Source: CAYVQU01 sp964453155
Lineage (GTDB): Bacteria > Chloroflexota > Anaerolineae > Anaerolineales > UBA11858
Reading direction: 5' to 3'
Assembly: GCA_964453155.1 (NCBI GenBank)
Contig: CAYVQU010000002.1
Span: 1-64,000, forward strand
Length of the DNA stretch: 64,000 nucleotides
Position numbers and translations under genes: made by a program. Of this stretch, positions 35,729 through 44,476 are shown in pieces. The first letter of the stretch is position 1, and each line of letters begins with the position of its first letter. The notes under the pieces were generated by a model. That model was not told where the DNA came from, did not search any database, and was given only the letters and a program-made list of their open reading frames with translations.

Positions 35729-37159
35729 TTATCCTGCAAATAACCGCCACACCTGAGCGACTACAAATGTGATTACAAAGCCCATCAGCACTGGGGCCAG
35801 CGAAGCGACCCAGGTCCATTTGGCATTGCCAGTTTCTTTGTAGATGGTGTAGATGGTTGTGCTGCACGGGTTATGGATCAGACTGAAGAGCATCAAGTTG
35901 ACGGCCGTCAGTAAGGTCCAGCCCCCGGCTTGGAAGAGAGCCATTGTCTCCATTCCGGATTCAAGTTCGAACATCACGCCCGTTCCTTCGCCGACGCCGG
36001 AAACACCGGTCACCAGGACGGTTAGCATCATAATAGTGGGAATGACAATCTCGTTAGCAGGGATGGCGACAATATAGGCCACCAAGATCACACCATTCAA
36101 CCCTAGGAGCAAGCCAAAGGGGTTTAGGAAATCGATCAGATGTCCGGCGATGCTGACCCCAGCAATGTTGATATTCGCACTCAGCCACAGGACGGCGCCC
36201 GCGGGAAGGGCGAACACAATGGCGCGCCACAGCACGATCAAAGTCCGGTCGATGATGGAGGTATAGATGGTCTGCCAGATACGGGGTGGGCGATATGGCG
36301 GTAATTCCAAACTAAAGGTGGAAACTTCGCCTTTGAGCCAGGTTTTGGAGAGAAACATAGAGGTCAAAAAGGTCAGCAATATCCCTAAAAGGGCGATGCC
36401 CACCACCGCCAGGGCCGATATCACGCCGGCCAAGGCGGGCGGCACCAGCGCGCCAATGAACAGGCTGGCAATCAAAATTTGCGTCGGCCAGCGGCCGTTA
36501 CAGAGGGCAAAGTTGTTGGTGATGATGGCGATCAAGCGTTCCCGGGGGCTGTCAATGATCCGGGTAGCAACTACTCCGGCGGCATTGCAGCCAAACCCCA
36601 TCGTCATGCTGAGGGCTTGTTTGCCGTGGGCCCCAGCTTTGCGAAACATATTATCCAGGTTAAACGCGACCCGGGGGAGATAACCAAAGTCTTCGAGCAG
36701 CGTGAACAGCGGGAAGAAAATGGCCATCGGGGGCAGCATCACGCTGATGACCCAGCCGGTAGCGAGGTACATCCCGTCGATCAACAGACCATCGAGCCAC
36801 CAGGGCATGTTGATGGCAGCCGCCAGCCCCTTAAGCCAGGGATGGATGGTATCCAGGAAGAGAGTCGCCAGCATTGAGGAGGGTACATTGGCTCCCGAGA
36901 TCGTCAGCCAAAAGACGATCATCAGCAGGAGCAGCATCAGGGGGAAACCCCAGACCCGACTGGTTAAGATTTGGTCAAGTTTGCGGTCAAAATCGAAGCG
37001 CGGTTTCTCTTCGGGGCGAGTCACGGCTCGGTCGGCGATTTGGGCCGCGTCGGTATACATCGTTTCCATCAATTTTTCGTGAAAATCCACACCGACTTCC
37101 CAGCGCAGGGATTGAGCGGCATTCAGAATTTCATCGGGGGAGGTTGTGTTTGTGGTCAT
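35729..37159 (-). CDS. feoB: FeoB membrane domain, split protein (cluster 1)
   Basis: The 476-residue protein is the permease half of a ferrous-iron (or manganese) transporter; the GTPase half is the separate gene 77 bases upstream. About eight to ten helices carry two Gate-type segments. The metal-path motifs read GFGCNAAGVVATRIIDS and FALCNGRWPTQ instead of the canonical GFGCxVPA and FMSCxARLP, which places it in the divergent FeoB subfamily known from clostridia. It starts with MTTNTTSPDEILNAAQ and lacks the start of the linker (GDI) domain, which sits on the other polypeptide. A GGAG site precedes the ATG. Confidence 0.88.
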   Translation of the reverse strand: MTTNTTSPDEILNAAQSLRWEVGVDFHEKLMETMYTDAAQIADRAVTRPEEKPRFDFDRKLDQILTSRVWGFPLMLLLLMIVFWLTISGANVPSSMLATLFLDTIHPWLKGLAAAINMPWWLDGLLIDGMYLATGWVISVMLPPMAIFFPLFTLLEDFGYLPRVAFNLDNMFRKAGAHGKQALSMTMGFGCNAAGVVATRIIDSPRERLIAIITNNFALCNGRWPTQILIASLFIGALVPPALAGVISALAVVGIALLGILLTFLTSMFLSKTWLKGEVSTFSLELPPYRPPRIWQTIYTSIIDRTLIVLWRAIVFALPAGAVLWLSANINIAGVSIAGHLIDFLNPFGLLLGLNGVILVAYIVAIPANEIVIPTIMMLTVLVTGVSGVGEGTGVMFELESGMETMALFQAGGWTLLTAVNLMLFSLIHNPCSTTIYTIYKETGNAKWTWVASLAPVLMGFVITFVVAQVWRLFAG

Positions 37160-37258
37160 AATTTCTCCGTGGTCAGTGAACAGTTATCAATGGTCGGTAA
37201 TCAGTGAGCACTGTTTACTGCTAACCGATAACTGTTTACTGATTCCCGATCACTTGCA
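37160..37258. repeat. Iterated CAGTGAAC/GTTTACTG hairpin
   Basis: Between the two feoB halves, GGTCAGTGAACAGTTATC and TCGGTAATCAGTGAGC are mirrored by CTGTTTACTGCTAACCGATA and CTGTTTACTGATTCCCGA. The 8-base iteration forms a long imperfect hairpin and may set the ratio of the two subunits. Confidence 0.65.
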
Positions 37259-38072
37259 ACTGTGCGGCCCGGGACTCAATATCACCATGCGTCAAATCGC
37301 CAAGTTCACCCCGGCGCAGGGCCTCGGCAATGCGTTCGTCGCCGTCGAGGAGGCGGAGGGCCACCCACCGGGCATTGGGCAGCTCGGGGTAAGCGGTTTC
37401 GATTTGAGCTGTGAGTTGGGAGACCGCTTTTTTGAGTTCGGGTGAGTCATAGTTTACTTTGTAGGGGTTTCCGACGACCTCGCCGCTGGCAACTTCATTG
37501 ACAGCCTGCAAAAGTTCGGGAACCCCTTCACCTTGACGGGCCACCATTGGAACCACCGGCACCCCTAAATCCCGTGCCAGCCGCCGTTCATCAATATCGA
37601 GGCCGTGCCGCTGAGCTTCATCCATCAAATTCAGGGCCACGACGGCTCGATTGGTAATTTCCAAGACCTGTAAAACCAGGTTCAAATTGCGTTCCAGGCG
37701 GGTAGCATCCACCACCACAATCGTCACATCTGGTTGGCCAAATAGAATGAAATCGCGGGCCACTTCCTCGTCCAGGCTGGTTGCCAGGAGGGAGTAGGTG
37801 CCGGGGAGATCTACGAGCTTGAACTTGGCATCGGCATACTCAAAACCACCTTCAGCGCGCGTCACAGTTTTGCCAGGCCAATTGCCCGTGTGCTGACGCA
37901 GACCGGTCAGAGCATTGAAAACGGTGCTTTTTCCCGTATTGGGGTTCCCAGCCAGGGCGATCACATAATCGAAATCCGTCATATCGACGCCGAGTTTACG
38001 CAACGCAGCCGCATTGTGAACCGGGCAAGTAGCGCAGCCGTCGGCAGAGACATTAACATTGGTTGTCATCAT
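37236..38072 (-). CDS. feoB: FeoB G-protein domain, split protein (cluster 1)
   Basis: The 278-residue cytoplasmic GTPase has G1 AGNPNTGKST (residues 41-50), the switch HTGNWPGKTV, G3 DLPGTYSL and G4 NLMD. About 60 further residues (NYDSPELKK to ARWVALRLLDGDERIAEAL) form the start of the GDI linker domain. The N-terminus has an unusual CATCPVH stretch (Cys13, Cys16, His19) that could bind metal. Two adjacent ATGs follow AAGGAAAA. It lies between the dtxR-feoA fusion and the feoB membrane half. Confidence 0.88.
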   Translation of the reverse strand: MMTTNVNVSADGCATCPVHNAAALRKLGVDMTDFDYVIALAGNPNTGKSTVFNALTGLRQHTGNWPGKTVTRAEGGFEYADAKFKLVDLPGTYSLLATSLDEEVARDFILFGQPDVTIVVVDATRLERNLNLVLQVLEITNRAVVALNLMDEAQRHGLDIDERRLARDLGVPVVPMVARQGEGVPELLQAVNEVASGEVVGNPYKVNYDSPELKKAVSQLTAQIETAYPELPNARWVALRLLDGDERIAEALRRGELGDLTHGDIESRAAQLQVIGNQ

Positions 38073-38153
38073 TTTTTTCCTTCACTTTTTGCATACCGTA
38101 AAGCGTGATACGTACTTACAAATCATCACGCATCACGGTTTACATTTCAGGTA

Positions 38154-39188
38154 TCAGCATTCCCCCATTTCGGGGCAAACGGTAATTAACTTAGCTTGTG
38201 ATTTGCGCAGGGCAATCACTGCTCCGCGGACACGATAAGCGATGGGATCACCGCCGGCCGATGCCATCTCGACTTCAATGGTCGTACCGGGTAGTAGACC
38301 GAGGTCCATTAAGCGGCGGCGTTCGGCCCCTCGAATTCGAGGGGATACTTCTACGACCTCGGCTTCTTGACCGGGTTTGAGATTGGTCAGCGGTTCTCCG
38401 GGGACAGCCTCGGCTTCAGGTTGTTCGGCTACCGGGACCACCGCGATATTGTTGGCCAAAATTGGCGCCAGAATATGTTCATCACCCCCGGCCCAAAAGC
38501 GGACCCGTTGAGACGAGGTCTCGAGCAATCGAACTTCCTGACCGACATGCAGACCCTCCGCGACGAGTTGGGCATAAACCGCCTCAGGCTCATCTTCCAT
38601 ATGGATGATGCGGGCCGGGGTATTTAGATCGAGTTGGGTCAGGGCTTTGCGGTCAGCGGGATAGACCACAGTCCCGTCAGCCATGGGGATGGGGTCGCCA
38701 TGGGGGTCATGGGTGGGATTCCCCAGTTGGTAAGCCAGTTTTTCGACCTCTTCTGGAGTGAGTTGATGCTCCAGCTGATGTGCTTTGGTGTGCCATTCGG
38801 ATTCTTCAAAACCGGTCTGTTCGGCCAGATAGCGTTCATAGATGCGATGGGCGCGAATGACTCGCAGGGCATAATCGCGCCCCGCGGTTGTCAGGCTGAA
38901 GTCAGTGCCGGCCATTTTGATGAGATCATGAGCCTCGAGATTAGAGATCACATCCGCAGCCTGACTGGTGCTGATGTTCAGAGCACCTGCCAGACTCTCC
39001 ACGGAAGGTTGTCCACCGTGAATGTCAAAATCATGAATATGTTTGAGCGCATCCTCGTTCAAGACACGGTCCGTCATTTCATTGGTACGCTGCCAACGCC
39101 AGTACAATCCGCGTTCAGGCCAAAAGATCAACAGGCCCACGGCTGTCAGCACGGCGGCGATGATTAAGGAAGATAAGGGATCGGGCAT
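38154..39188 (-). CDS. Membrane-anchored DtxR-FeoA fusion regulator
   Basis: The 344-residue protein combines three parts. Residues 6-24 are a hydrophobic helix (SLIIAAVLTAVGLLIFWP) followed by RGLYWRWQR. Residues about 45-180 are a DtxR winged helix and dimerisation domain (SVESLAGALNISTSQAADV; AHQLEHQLTPEEVEKLA; NPTHDPHGDPIP), then an SH3-like part. Residues about 265-340 are a FeoA domain (RRLMDLGLLPGTTIEVE). It should sense metal, bind DNA and touch FeoB, tethered to the membrane. It is the first gene of Feo cluster 1, 81 bases before feoB. GAGGTG precedes the ATG. The fusion is uninterrupted. Confidence 0.82.
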   Translation of the reverse strand: MPDPLSSLIIAAVLTAVGLLIFWPERGLYWRWQRTNEMTDRVLNEDALKHIHDFDIHGGQPSVESLAGALNISTSQAADVISNLEAHDLIKMAGTDFSLTTAGRDYALRVIRAHRIYERYLAEQTGFEESEWHTKAHQLEHQLTPEEVEKLAYQLGNPTHDPHGDPIPMADGTVVYPADRKALTQLDLNTPARIIHMEDEPEAVYAQLVAEGLHVGQEVRLLETSSQRVRFWAGGDEHILAPILANNIAVVPVAEQPEAEAVPGEPLTNLKPGQEAEVVEVSPRIRGAERRRLMDLGLLPGTTIEVEMASAGGDPIAYRVRGAVIALRKSQAKLITVCPEMGEC

Positions 39189-39196
39189 AAGGTCAC

Positions 39197-39300
39197 CTCG
39201 GTGGGGTCTAAATCGTCCAAGATATCTGATAGGTCTAACTGGTCATTGGCTTTGACATTTTCGACAAATTTGACCTATCAGATACGCTAGATTTTTTGAC
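39197..39300. repeat. 9-bp iterated GGTCTAAAT repeat with mirrored arm
   Basis: Five 9-base units (GGTCTAAAT, CGTCCAAGA, TATCTGATA, GGTCTAACT, GGTCATTGG) are followed by their complement-like series (TGACATTTT, CGACAAATT, TGACCTATC, AGATACGCT). It lies between divergent genes. Confidence 0.75.
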
Positions 39301-39451
39301 TAAAACAATATTTAGGCCAGACTAATATTTCGGATTTTAGCAATTCTATCCAAAAATGTCAATGACAAGTTTTGCAGGATTTCATCTCTTGGCAAATGTC
39401 AGCATGTCCCTTACAATCCAAAAACACTGAAACCGCATAGGAGCAACACAG

Positions 39452-40648
39452 ATGCAATATCGTAAATTTGGTTCTTTAGATTTCGCCGTTTCCGCCTTGG
39501 GGTTCGGTTGTATGCGCCTCCCCGGGCGCCGCTTTAGCCTGATGGGGGCGGACACAAATGAGTCCATCAAAATTATTCGTTCAGGGATCGATCAGGGCAT
39601 CAACTATATCGATACGGCCTGGCCCTACCACCTGGGTGAAAGCGAAAAAGTTTTGGGTTTGACGCTGAAAGATGGTTACCGCGCAAAAGTCAAACTGGTG
39701 ACCAAACTGCCCATGTTTTTAGTTCGTAAAACTGAGGATTTTGACCGTTATCTGAACGCCCAACTCGAACGCCTACAAACTGAAACTATCGATATTTATC
39801 TCTTCCATGCCATGAATGCGGGTGGATTGGAGAAAGTCAAACGGTTGGGTTTGATCGAAAAAATGGAAGCGGCCCAGCGTCAGGGTCGGATTCAGCACAT
39901 CGGGTTCTCGTTCCATGATACCGCGCCAGTTTTTCGTGAGATCATCGATTACTACGATTGGGATATGACCCAAATCCAATACAACTATATGGATACCGGT
40001 TTTCAGGCCACCACGGCCGGGCTTGAGTATGCCCATGAAAAAGGGATCGCCGTCGTCATCATGGAACCGGTCAAGGGTGGAACACTGGCAAATCCCCCGG
40101 CGGAAGCCCTGGCCGTGATGAATTCGGCCGCTGTGAAACGCACGCCAGTCGATTGGGCCCTCCAATTCTTATGGAATCGGCCCGAAGTCGCGACCGTCAT
40201 CAGCGGGATGGGCACTCAGCAAATGGTGGACGAAAACTGTGCCAGTGCCGCCCGTTCGGGGATCAACTCACTCAGCCCTGAAGATGAAGCAATCATTGAA
40301 AAACTGGCTGCCATTTACCAGCAAAAAATCCTGGTTCCCTGTACTGCCTGTGAGTATTGTATGCCTTGTCCGGCGGGGGTTAACATCCCCCAAAATTTTG
40401 CCATTTTGAACAATCTCTCGCTTACTGATGGCCGTCTCCGAAAATTCATGACGCGCCGGGATTATGGCAAATTGGCGAATACCAAAGCCCAACTCAACTC
40501 AGAGAAAACCAACGGGAATGCGGCCATGTGTGCGGATTGCGGCCAATGCGTCGAAAAATGCCCGCAGAACATCAACATCCCGGTTGAATTAGAAAAAACC
40601 CATGCAATTTTGGGAAAAAGAGAGGCAATTGAACAATATTACACGTAA
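39452..40648 (+). CDS. Aldo/keto reductase with C-terminal ferredoxin-like domain
   Basis: The 398-residue protein has an AKR barrel with Asp and Tyr of the active site in NYIDTAWPYHLGESE, Lys in VKLVTKLP, and IGFSFHD later. A C-terminal domain carries two cysteine clusters, CTACEYCMPCPAGVNIP and CADCGQCVEKCPQNINIP, for 4Fe-4S centres. This plan is common in anaerobes and suggests electron input from a low-potential donor. AGGAG precedes the ATG. Substrate unknown. It is monocistronic, between Feo cluster 1 and a repeat-bounded cassette. Confidence 0.88.
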   Translation: MQYRKFGSLDFAVSALGFGCMRLPGRRFSLMGADTNESIKIIRSGIDQGINYIDTAWPYHLGESEKVLGLTLKDGYRAKVKLVTKLPMFLVRKTEDFDRYLNAQLERLQTETIDIYLFHAMNAGGLEKVKRLGLIEKMEAAQRQGRIQHIGFSFHDTAPVFREIIDYYDWDMTQIQYNYMDTGFQATTAGLEYAHEKGIAVVIMEPVKGGTLANPPAEALAVMNSAAVKRTPVDWALQFLWNRPEVATVISGMGTQQMVDENCASAARSGINSLSPEDEAIIEKLAAIYQQKILVPCTACEYCMPCPAGVNIPQNFAILNNLSLTDGRLRKFMTRRDYGKLANTKAQLNSEKTNGNAAMCADCGQCVEKCPQNINIPVELEKTHAILGKREAIEQYYT

Positions 40649-40691
40649 GTGCGTGGCGATTTGTGGTTTATGAGAAAACTGGCAAGATTAT

Positions 40692-40716
40692 CCGCCGCGC
40701 CTGAGCAGATTTCGGT
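40692..40716 (+). repeat. Left 25-base inverted repeat of the methyltransferase-SDR cassette
   Basis: CCGCCGCGCCTGAGCAGATTT and the next bases match the reverse complement of 43506-43530 at 22 of 25 positions. The two face inward around three genes (40866-43370). Confidence 0.7.
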
Positions 40717-40865
40717 TTGCACGGAAATTTTATTGCATATTATGTATGATCTCAATTTTTCGGAGCTAGCAACCAGCATCCTGAGTTACGGAATGTATCA
40801 AAGGATACTGGTCAGGCTTAGCCTCGAAGCTCTGAGAGGATACCAAAATCTGCTTGGGATCCAAA

Positions 40866-41408
40866 ATGGATTTGGACATGTGGCCGTTCGATAATCTGAC
40901 AATCCAGGCCGCCTTGTTAAAAATCTCGATCTTCTGGCCAACTAAATATAATGCCCCCTGGCTGCCAGCTTCCATGGAAATTGTGCATAAAACGTTGCAA
41001 CTTGCCGAGGTCGGGCCTGAAGACCTGATCTATGATCTCGGTTGCGGCGATGGACGTACCATCATCACGGCCGCCCGCGACTATGGGGCCAAGGCGGTAG
41101 GCATCGAGCTTGATCTGCTTCGTTATCTATGGTGTCAATTGCTGGTTACCATTTTGGGTTTGCGCGGGCGGGTCAGAATCATCTACGGCGATTTCTTTCA
41201 GCACAATATCAGCGCAGCCGATGTAGTCACCTGTTACTTGGGGCAGGCTACCAACGAGACATTACAAACCAAATTTGAACAAGAGCTACGGCCTAATGCT
41301 CGAGTTGTATCCTATAACTTCACCTTTCCTAAACTAAACCTCATCAGCCAAGACGATCAAGCCGAACTTTTTCTGTACGACTTACGCGCATCTGATCAAC
41401 AGAATTAA
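40866..41408 (+). CDS. SAM-dependent methyltransferase-like protein (paralogue A)
   Basis: The 180-residue protein has SAM motif I YDLGCGDGRTIITAA and motif II AVGIELDLLRYLWCQ, with a hydrophobic N-terminal stretch before position 50. It closely resembles the gene at 42831-43370: YDLGCGDGR, LRYLWCQ, VTC and the RVV-FNF ending recur in the same spacing. Both look like short membrane-associated methyltransferases of unknown substrate. The chosen ATG (MDLDMWPF) has no clear Shine-Dalgarno; another ATG lies 12 bases earlier. Its stop codon is the left edge of a MITE-like element. Confidence 0.7.
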   Translation: MDLDMWPFDNLTIQAALLKISIFWPTKYNAPWLPASMEIVHKTLQLAEVGPEDLIYDLGCGDGRTIITAARDYGAKAVGIELDLLRYLWCQLLVTILGLRGRVRIIYGDFFQHNISAADVVTCYLGQATNETLQTKFEQELRPNARVVSYNFTFPKLNLISQDDQAELFLYDLRASDQQN

Positions 41409-41412
41409 TAAC

Positions 41413-41602
41413 TCATGTTACGCACGAAGCATCCCTTCGACAGGCTCAGGACAGGCCTGAGTAAGTCCGCAGGACCGTATCGAAGGGTGCGGGTCGTCCA
41501 AAAATTCACCCTTCGATACGCTAGCGCTACTCAGAGCCTGCACTGAGCGCAGTCGAAGTGATGAATTTTCAAGCATATTTTCTCAACCTTGCGTAACATC
41601 AG
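41413..41602. mobile_element. MITE-like element, copy 1
   Basis: A 190-base element with perfect 10-base terminal inverted repeats ATGTTACGCA (41415-41424) and TGCGTAACAT (41590-41599). It is flanked by a direct TTAATAAC on each side (41405-41412 and 41603-41610), possibly an 8-base target duplication. The interior holds CCCTTCGACAGGCTCAGG and GTATCGAAGGG. It encodes nothing. The copy at 42598-42785 lies in the opposite orientation. Confidence 0.75.
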
Positions 41603-41672
41603 TTAATAACAATTAAAAGACCAAGAAACCAGAAATTTTCCTCTAGCATTTCTGGTTTCCTTAGGAAAAAAT

Positions 41673-42596
41673 ATGCCCCCAAAATGGACGCAACAAGACA
41701 TTCCTGATTTATCGGGAAAAATCATTGTCATCACCGGTGCCAATAGCGGTTTAGGTTTTGAATGTTCGAAGACTTTTGCAGAAAAGGGCGCCACCGTCGT
41801 GATAACCGCCCGCAACCTGACCAAAGGTGAGCAGGCCAAAGCAGGAATTCTCAAAGCATTTCCAAATTCTCCTCTGGACCTGATGAAACTCGATGTCGGT
41901 GACTTAACCTCCGTGCGGGAATTTTCCGAGGCTTTCAAGGAAAAATATGATCGTCTCGATATTTTGCTCAACAACGCGGGAGTAATGGCCATCCCGCGGC
42001 AGGAAACTGTTGATGGTTTCGAACAGCAGTTGGGCGTCAACCACCTGGGACACTTTGCTCTGACTGGGTTACTCCTGGACGCCATAGTGAAAACTCCTGG
42101 CGCTCGTATTCACAATGTCACCAGCAGCGTTCATTGGATTGGGCGGTTCAATTTCGAGGATCTGATGGGCCAGAAGAAGTACAACCGCTGGCGGGCTTAT
42201 GGACAGAGTAAACTTGCCAATGTATGCTTCACTTATGAGTTACAAAAACGGCTGCAAACAAACGGGTACGATACGATTGCGAATACATCACATCCGGGAT
42301 TTGTAATCGGCCAATTGCAAGCAAACAGCATTGAACAATCAGGGACCCCACTAGAAGGATTGCTTTACACCCTTGGTAAACCGCTAGTAGCCCAAGATGT
42401 TACAACAGGTGTGCTGCCAATGCTCTACGGGATGACAGCTCCCGCGGCCAAAGGCGGTGTATTCTATGGGCCAAGCTTCTTGAGTATGCGCGGCTACCCC
42501 AAGGAAAATATACCCAACAAAGCAGTTAACGATGCAGCCATTCTCAAGCGTATTTGGGATGTATCGGAAGAATTGACCGGTGTTCAATTTCTTTAA
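41673..42596 (+). CDS. Short-chain dehydrogenase/reductase (retinol dehydrogenase-like)
   Basis: The 307-residue NAD(P)-dependent oxidoreductase has the cofactor loop VITGANSGLGFECSK, the NNAGV segment and the active-site YGQSK (Tyr and Lys), with VTSSVHW holding the Ser. Its length and the pattern after the active site match the retinol dehydrogenase/WW-domain oxidoreductase-like group. AGGA precedes the ATG at 41673. It sits between two MITE-like elements and two paralogous methyltransferases. Substrate unknown. Confidence 0.86.
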   Translation: MPPKWTQQDIPDLSGKIIVITGANSGLGFECSKTFAEKGATVVITARNLTKGEQAKAGILKAFPNSPLDLMKLDVGDLTSVREFSEAFKEKYDRLDILLNNAGVMAIPRQETVDGFEQQLGVNHLGHFALTGLLLDAIVKTPGARIHNVTSSVHWIGRFNFEDLMGQKKYNRWRAYGQSKLANVCFTYELQKRLQTNGYDTIANTSHPGFVIGQLQANSIEQSGTPLEGLLYTLGKPLVAQDVTTGVLPMLYGMTAPAAKGGVFYGPSFLSMRGYPKENIPNKAVNDAAILKRIWDVSEELTGVQFL

Positions 42597-42597
42597 C

Positions 42598-42785
42598 TCA
42601 TGTCACGCACGATATGCAAAATGAGCCAGAAAATTCATCCCTTCGACTGCGCTCAGTGCAGGCTCTGAATAGCGATAGCGTATCGCAGGGTAAATTTTCG
42701 GATGAGCCGCACCCTTCGATATGGTCCTTCGAACTTACTCAGGCCTCACCTGAGCCTGTCGAAGGGATGCTTGTTGCGTGACATC
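42598..42785. mobile_element. MITE-like element, copy 2 (inverted)
   Basis: A 188-base element with terminal inverted repeats ATGTCACGCA and TGCGTGACAT. Its interior reads as the reverse complement of copy 1 (CCCTTCGACTGCGCTCAGTG first, GCCTGTCGAAGGGATGC last). It begins right after the SDR stop codon. No clear target duplication is seen. Confidence 0.72.
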
Positions 42786-42830
42786 AATTATTAAACCTTA
42801 GCGGTTGGCGCCTTTTCGTGCGATTCTACA

Positions 42831-43370
42831 ATGGCAGTCTATATTCTCGCAATCTTAATTATCGTTATTGTCATCTCCATCTTCCTGGCGGACTTCTTCG
42901 GTGCACCGTGGGTACCAACACCGCGGAAATTAGTGCCTAGAATGCTGACCCTGGCCGAGGTTGGTCCTGACGACGTCGTTTATGACCTGGGATGTGGGGA
43001 TGGGCGGATTCTCATCACCGCGGCTCGAAAGTATGGGGCCAGAGCCGTGGGGATTGAAATCGACCCCCTGCGATACTTATGGTGTCAGATCATGGTTACC
43101 CTGTTCGGCGTTCGAGACCGAGTCATCGTCGTTTATGGGAATATCTTCACAGAAAATTATCATCCCGCCACGGTGGTCACCTGTTTCCTCCGCCAGCGCA
43201 CGAATAATAAATTGGAAAAAAAACTGCTCGCAGAATTGAAACCGGGCACCCGGGTAGTTTCCAACACATTTATTTTTCCCACCATTCCTGCGGTGGGAGG
43301 CGACGACACAATTCGGTTATATCTTTTTTATCCAGATAAAACCGAGGGTTTGAAAAAATCATTATTTTAG
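42831..43370 (+). CDS. Membrane-anchored methyltransferase-like protein (paralogue B)
   Basis: The 179-residue protein starts with a clear membrane helix (residues 3-21, ILAILIIVIVISIFLADF). A SAM-binding domain follows, with YDLGCGDGRILITAA and AVGIEIDPLRYLWCQ. It shares about half its residues with the gene at 40866-41408. The loop after motif II and the C-terminal beta strands are complete, so it is probably active. Substrate unknown; anchoring suggests a lipid or membrane protein target. Confidence 0.72.
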   Translation: MAVYILAILIIVIVISIFLADFFGAPWVPTPRKLVPRMLTLAEVGPDDVVYDLGCGDGRILITAARKYGARAVGIEIDPLRYLWCQIMVTLFGVRDRVIVVYGNIFTENYHPATVVTCFLRQRTNNKLEKKLLAELKPGTRVVSNTFIFPTIPAVGGDDTIRLYLFYPDKTEGLKKSLF

Positions 43371-43505
43371 GGCGCGTTTTGCTCCTGCAAAAAATCAGAG
43401 CAGCAGGGGTTGACAAATCTGGGTCACTAGAGAGATACTTTTATCAAATATCAAATTTTTTTATGCAGATTTCGGAACGCTTTTTAAAATAGCATTTAAA
43501 TTTAG

Positions 43506-43530
43506 ACCGAAATCTGCTCAGGCGGTGCGG
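43506..43530 (-). repeat. Right 25-base inverted repeat of the methyltransferase-SDR cassette
   Basis: ACCGAAATCTGCTCAGGCGG and the next bases form the inward-facing partner of 40692-40716. An internal partner GCAGATTTCGG (near 43465) makes a local hairpin with it. Confidence 0.7.
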
Positions 43531-43583
43531 TAAACCAAGTTGGTTGGTTTAAAGCACAAACCGCAGCGCACTTAGGAGGCAAC

Positions 43584-44420
43584 ATGCACCACGCGGAGGG
43601 CAATTTCAAAGGGGTACGAGATGCAAATATTTACTATCAAAACTGGCTACCAGATGGGGAAGTAAAAGCTGTGCTGCTGGTCGTTCATGGGCTAGGCGAA
43701 CATTGTGGCCGTTATATGAATGTAGTCAATCACTTTGTTCCACGGGGATACGCGGTCTACGGTCTCGATAATATCGGCCATGGCCGCTCAGATGGGCAGC
43801 GCGAATTTGTCGATAAGTTTACAGATTTCACCATTACACTGAAGACCTTTTATGATTTGGTCGCGGCCGCGCAACCCGAAAAACCAATCTTCCTACTAGG
43901 GCACAGCATGGGCGGGGCGATCGCGACGTATTATCTTCTCGACCACCAGGATGATTTCAAAGGCGCAATTTTGTCAGCTCCGGGGGTAAAAATTGGAGAA
44001 GGGATTTCGCCAGTAGCGATCACGATGAGCAAAATATTATCAAAGTTGGCCCCTAAAATGGGTGTAGTCGCGTTGGATCCGAACGCCATCTCACGGGATC
44101 CGAAAGTGGTAGAAACATATCGTAATGACCCCCTGGTTTTCTCTGGAAAAACACCGGCCCGATTGGGTGCAGAATTTCTAACCGCAGTTGAACGCATCGG
44201 TAGCGAGGCAGACAAGATTGCTTTGCCACTGATCATGGTTCAGGGCGCAAAAGACACGCTCGTCGAACCAGCTGGGGCCCAGATGCTGTATGACCAGGTC
44301 ACTTCAGCCGATAAAACCATCAAAATTTACCCCGAGATGTATCACGAGGTCTTCAACGAACCTGATCGAGATTTGGCCCTCAAAGATGTCGAGGAATGGC
44401 TGGAAAAACAACTTAACTAA
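43584..44420 (+). CDS. Alpha/beta hydrolase, monoacylglycerol lipase-like
   Basis: The 278-residue serine hydrolase has the nucleophile elbow GHSMGGAIA (Ser about 112), an Asp in MVQGAKDTLVEP and a His in YHEVFNEPD, the full triad. The opening VVHGLGEHCGRY and DNIGHGRSDG are the hallmark of the monoacylglycerol lipase/lysophospholipase group. AGGAGG precedes the ATG. It ends at a shared terminator with the convergent metal exporter gene. Confidence 0.88.
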   Translation: MHHAEGNFKGVRDANIYYQNWLPDGEVKAVLLVVHGLGEHCGRYMNVVNHFVPRGYAVYGLDNIGHGRSDGQREFVDKFTDFTITLKTFYDLVAAAQPEKPIFLLGHSMGGAIATYYLLDHQDDFKGAILSAPGVKIGEGISPVAITMSKILSKLAPKMGVVALDPNAISRDPKVVETYRNDPLVFSGKTPARLGAEFLTAVERIGSEADKIALPLIMVQGAKDTLVEPAGAQMLYDQVTSADKTIKIYPEMYHEVFNEPDRDLALKDVEEWLEKQLN

Positions 44421-44421
44421 C

Positions 44422-44451
44422 AAAAAAGAGCGCTCTCGGGCGCTCTTTTTT
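44422..44451. terminator. Bidirectional intrinsic terminator
   Basis: AAAAAAGAGCGC and GCGCTCTTTTTT form a stem with T tracts on both strands, placed between the convergent hydrolase and CDF genes. Confidence 0.9.
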
Positions 44452-44476
44452 GATTCTTGATCCCGCTGGCAAATGA

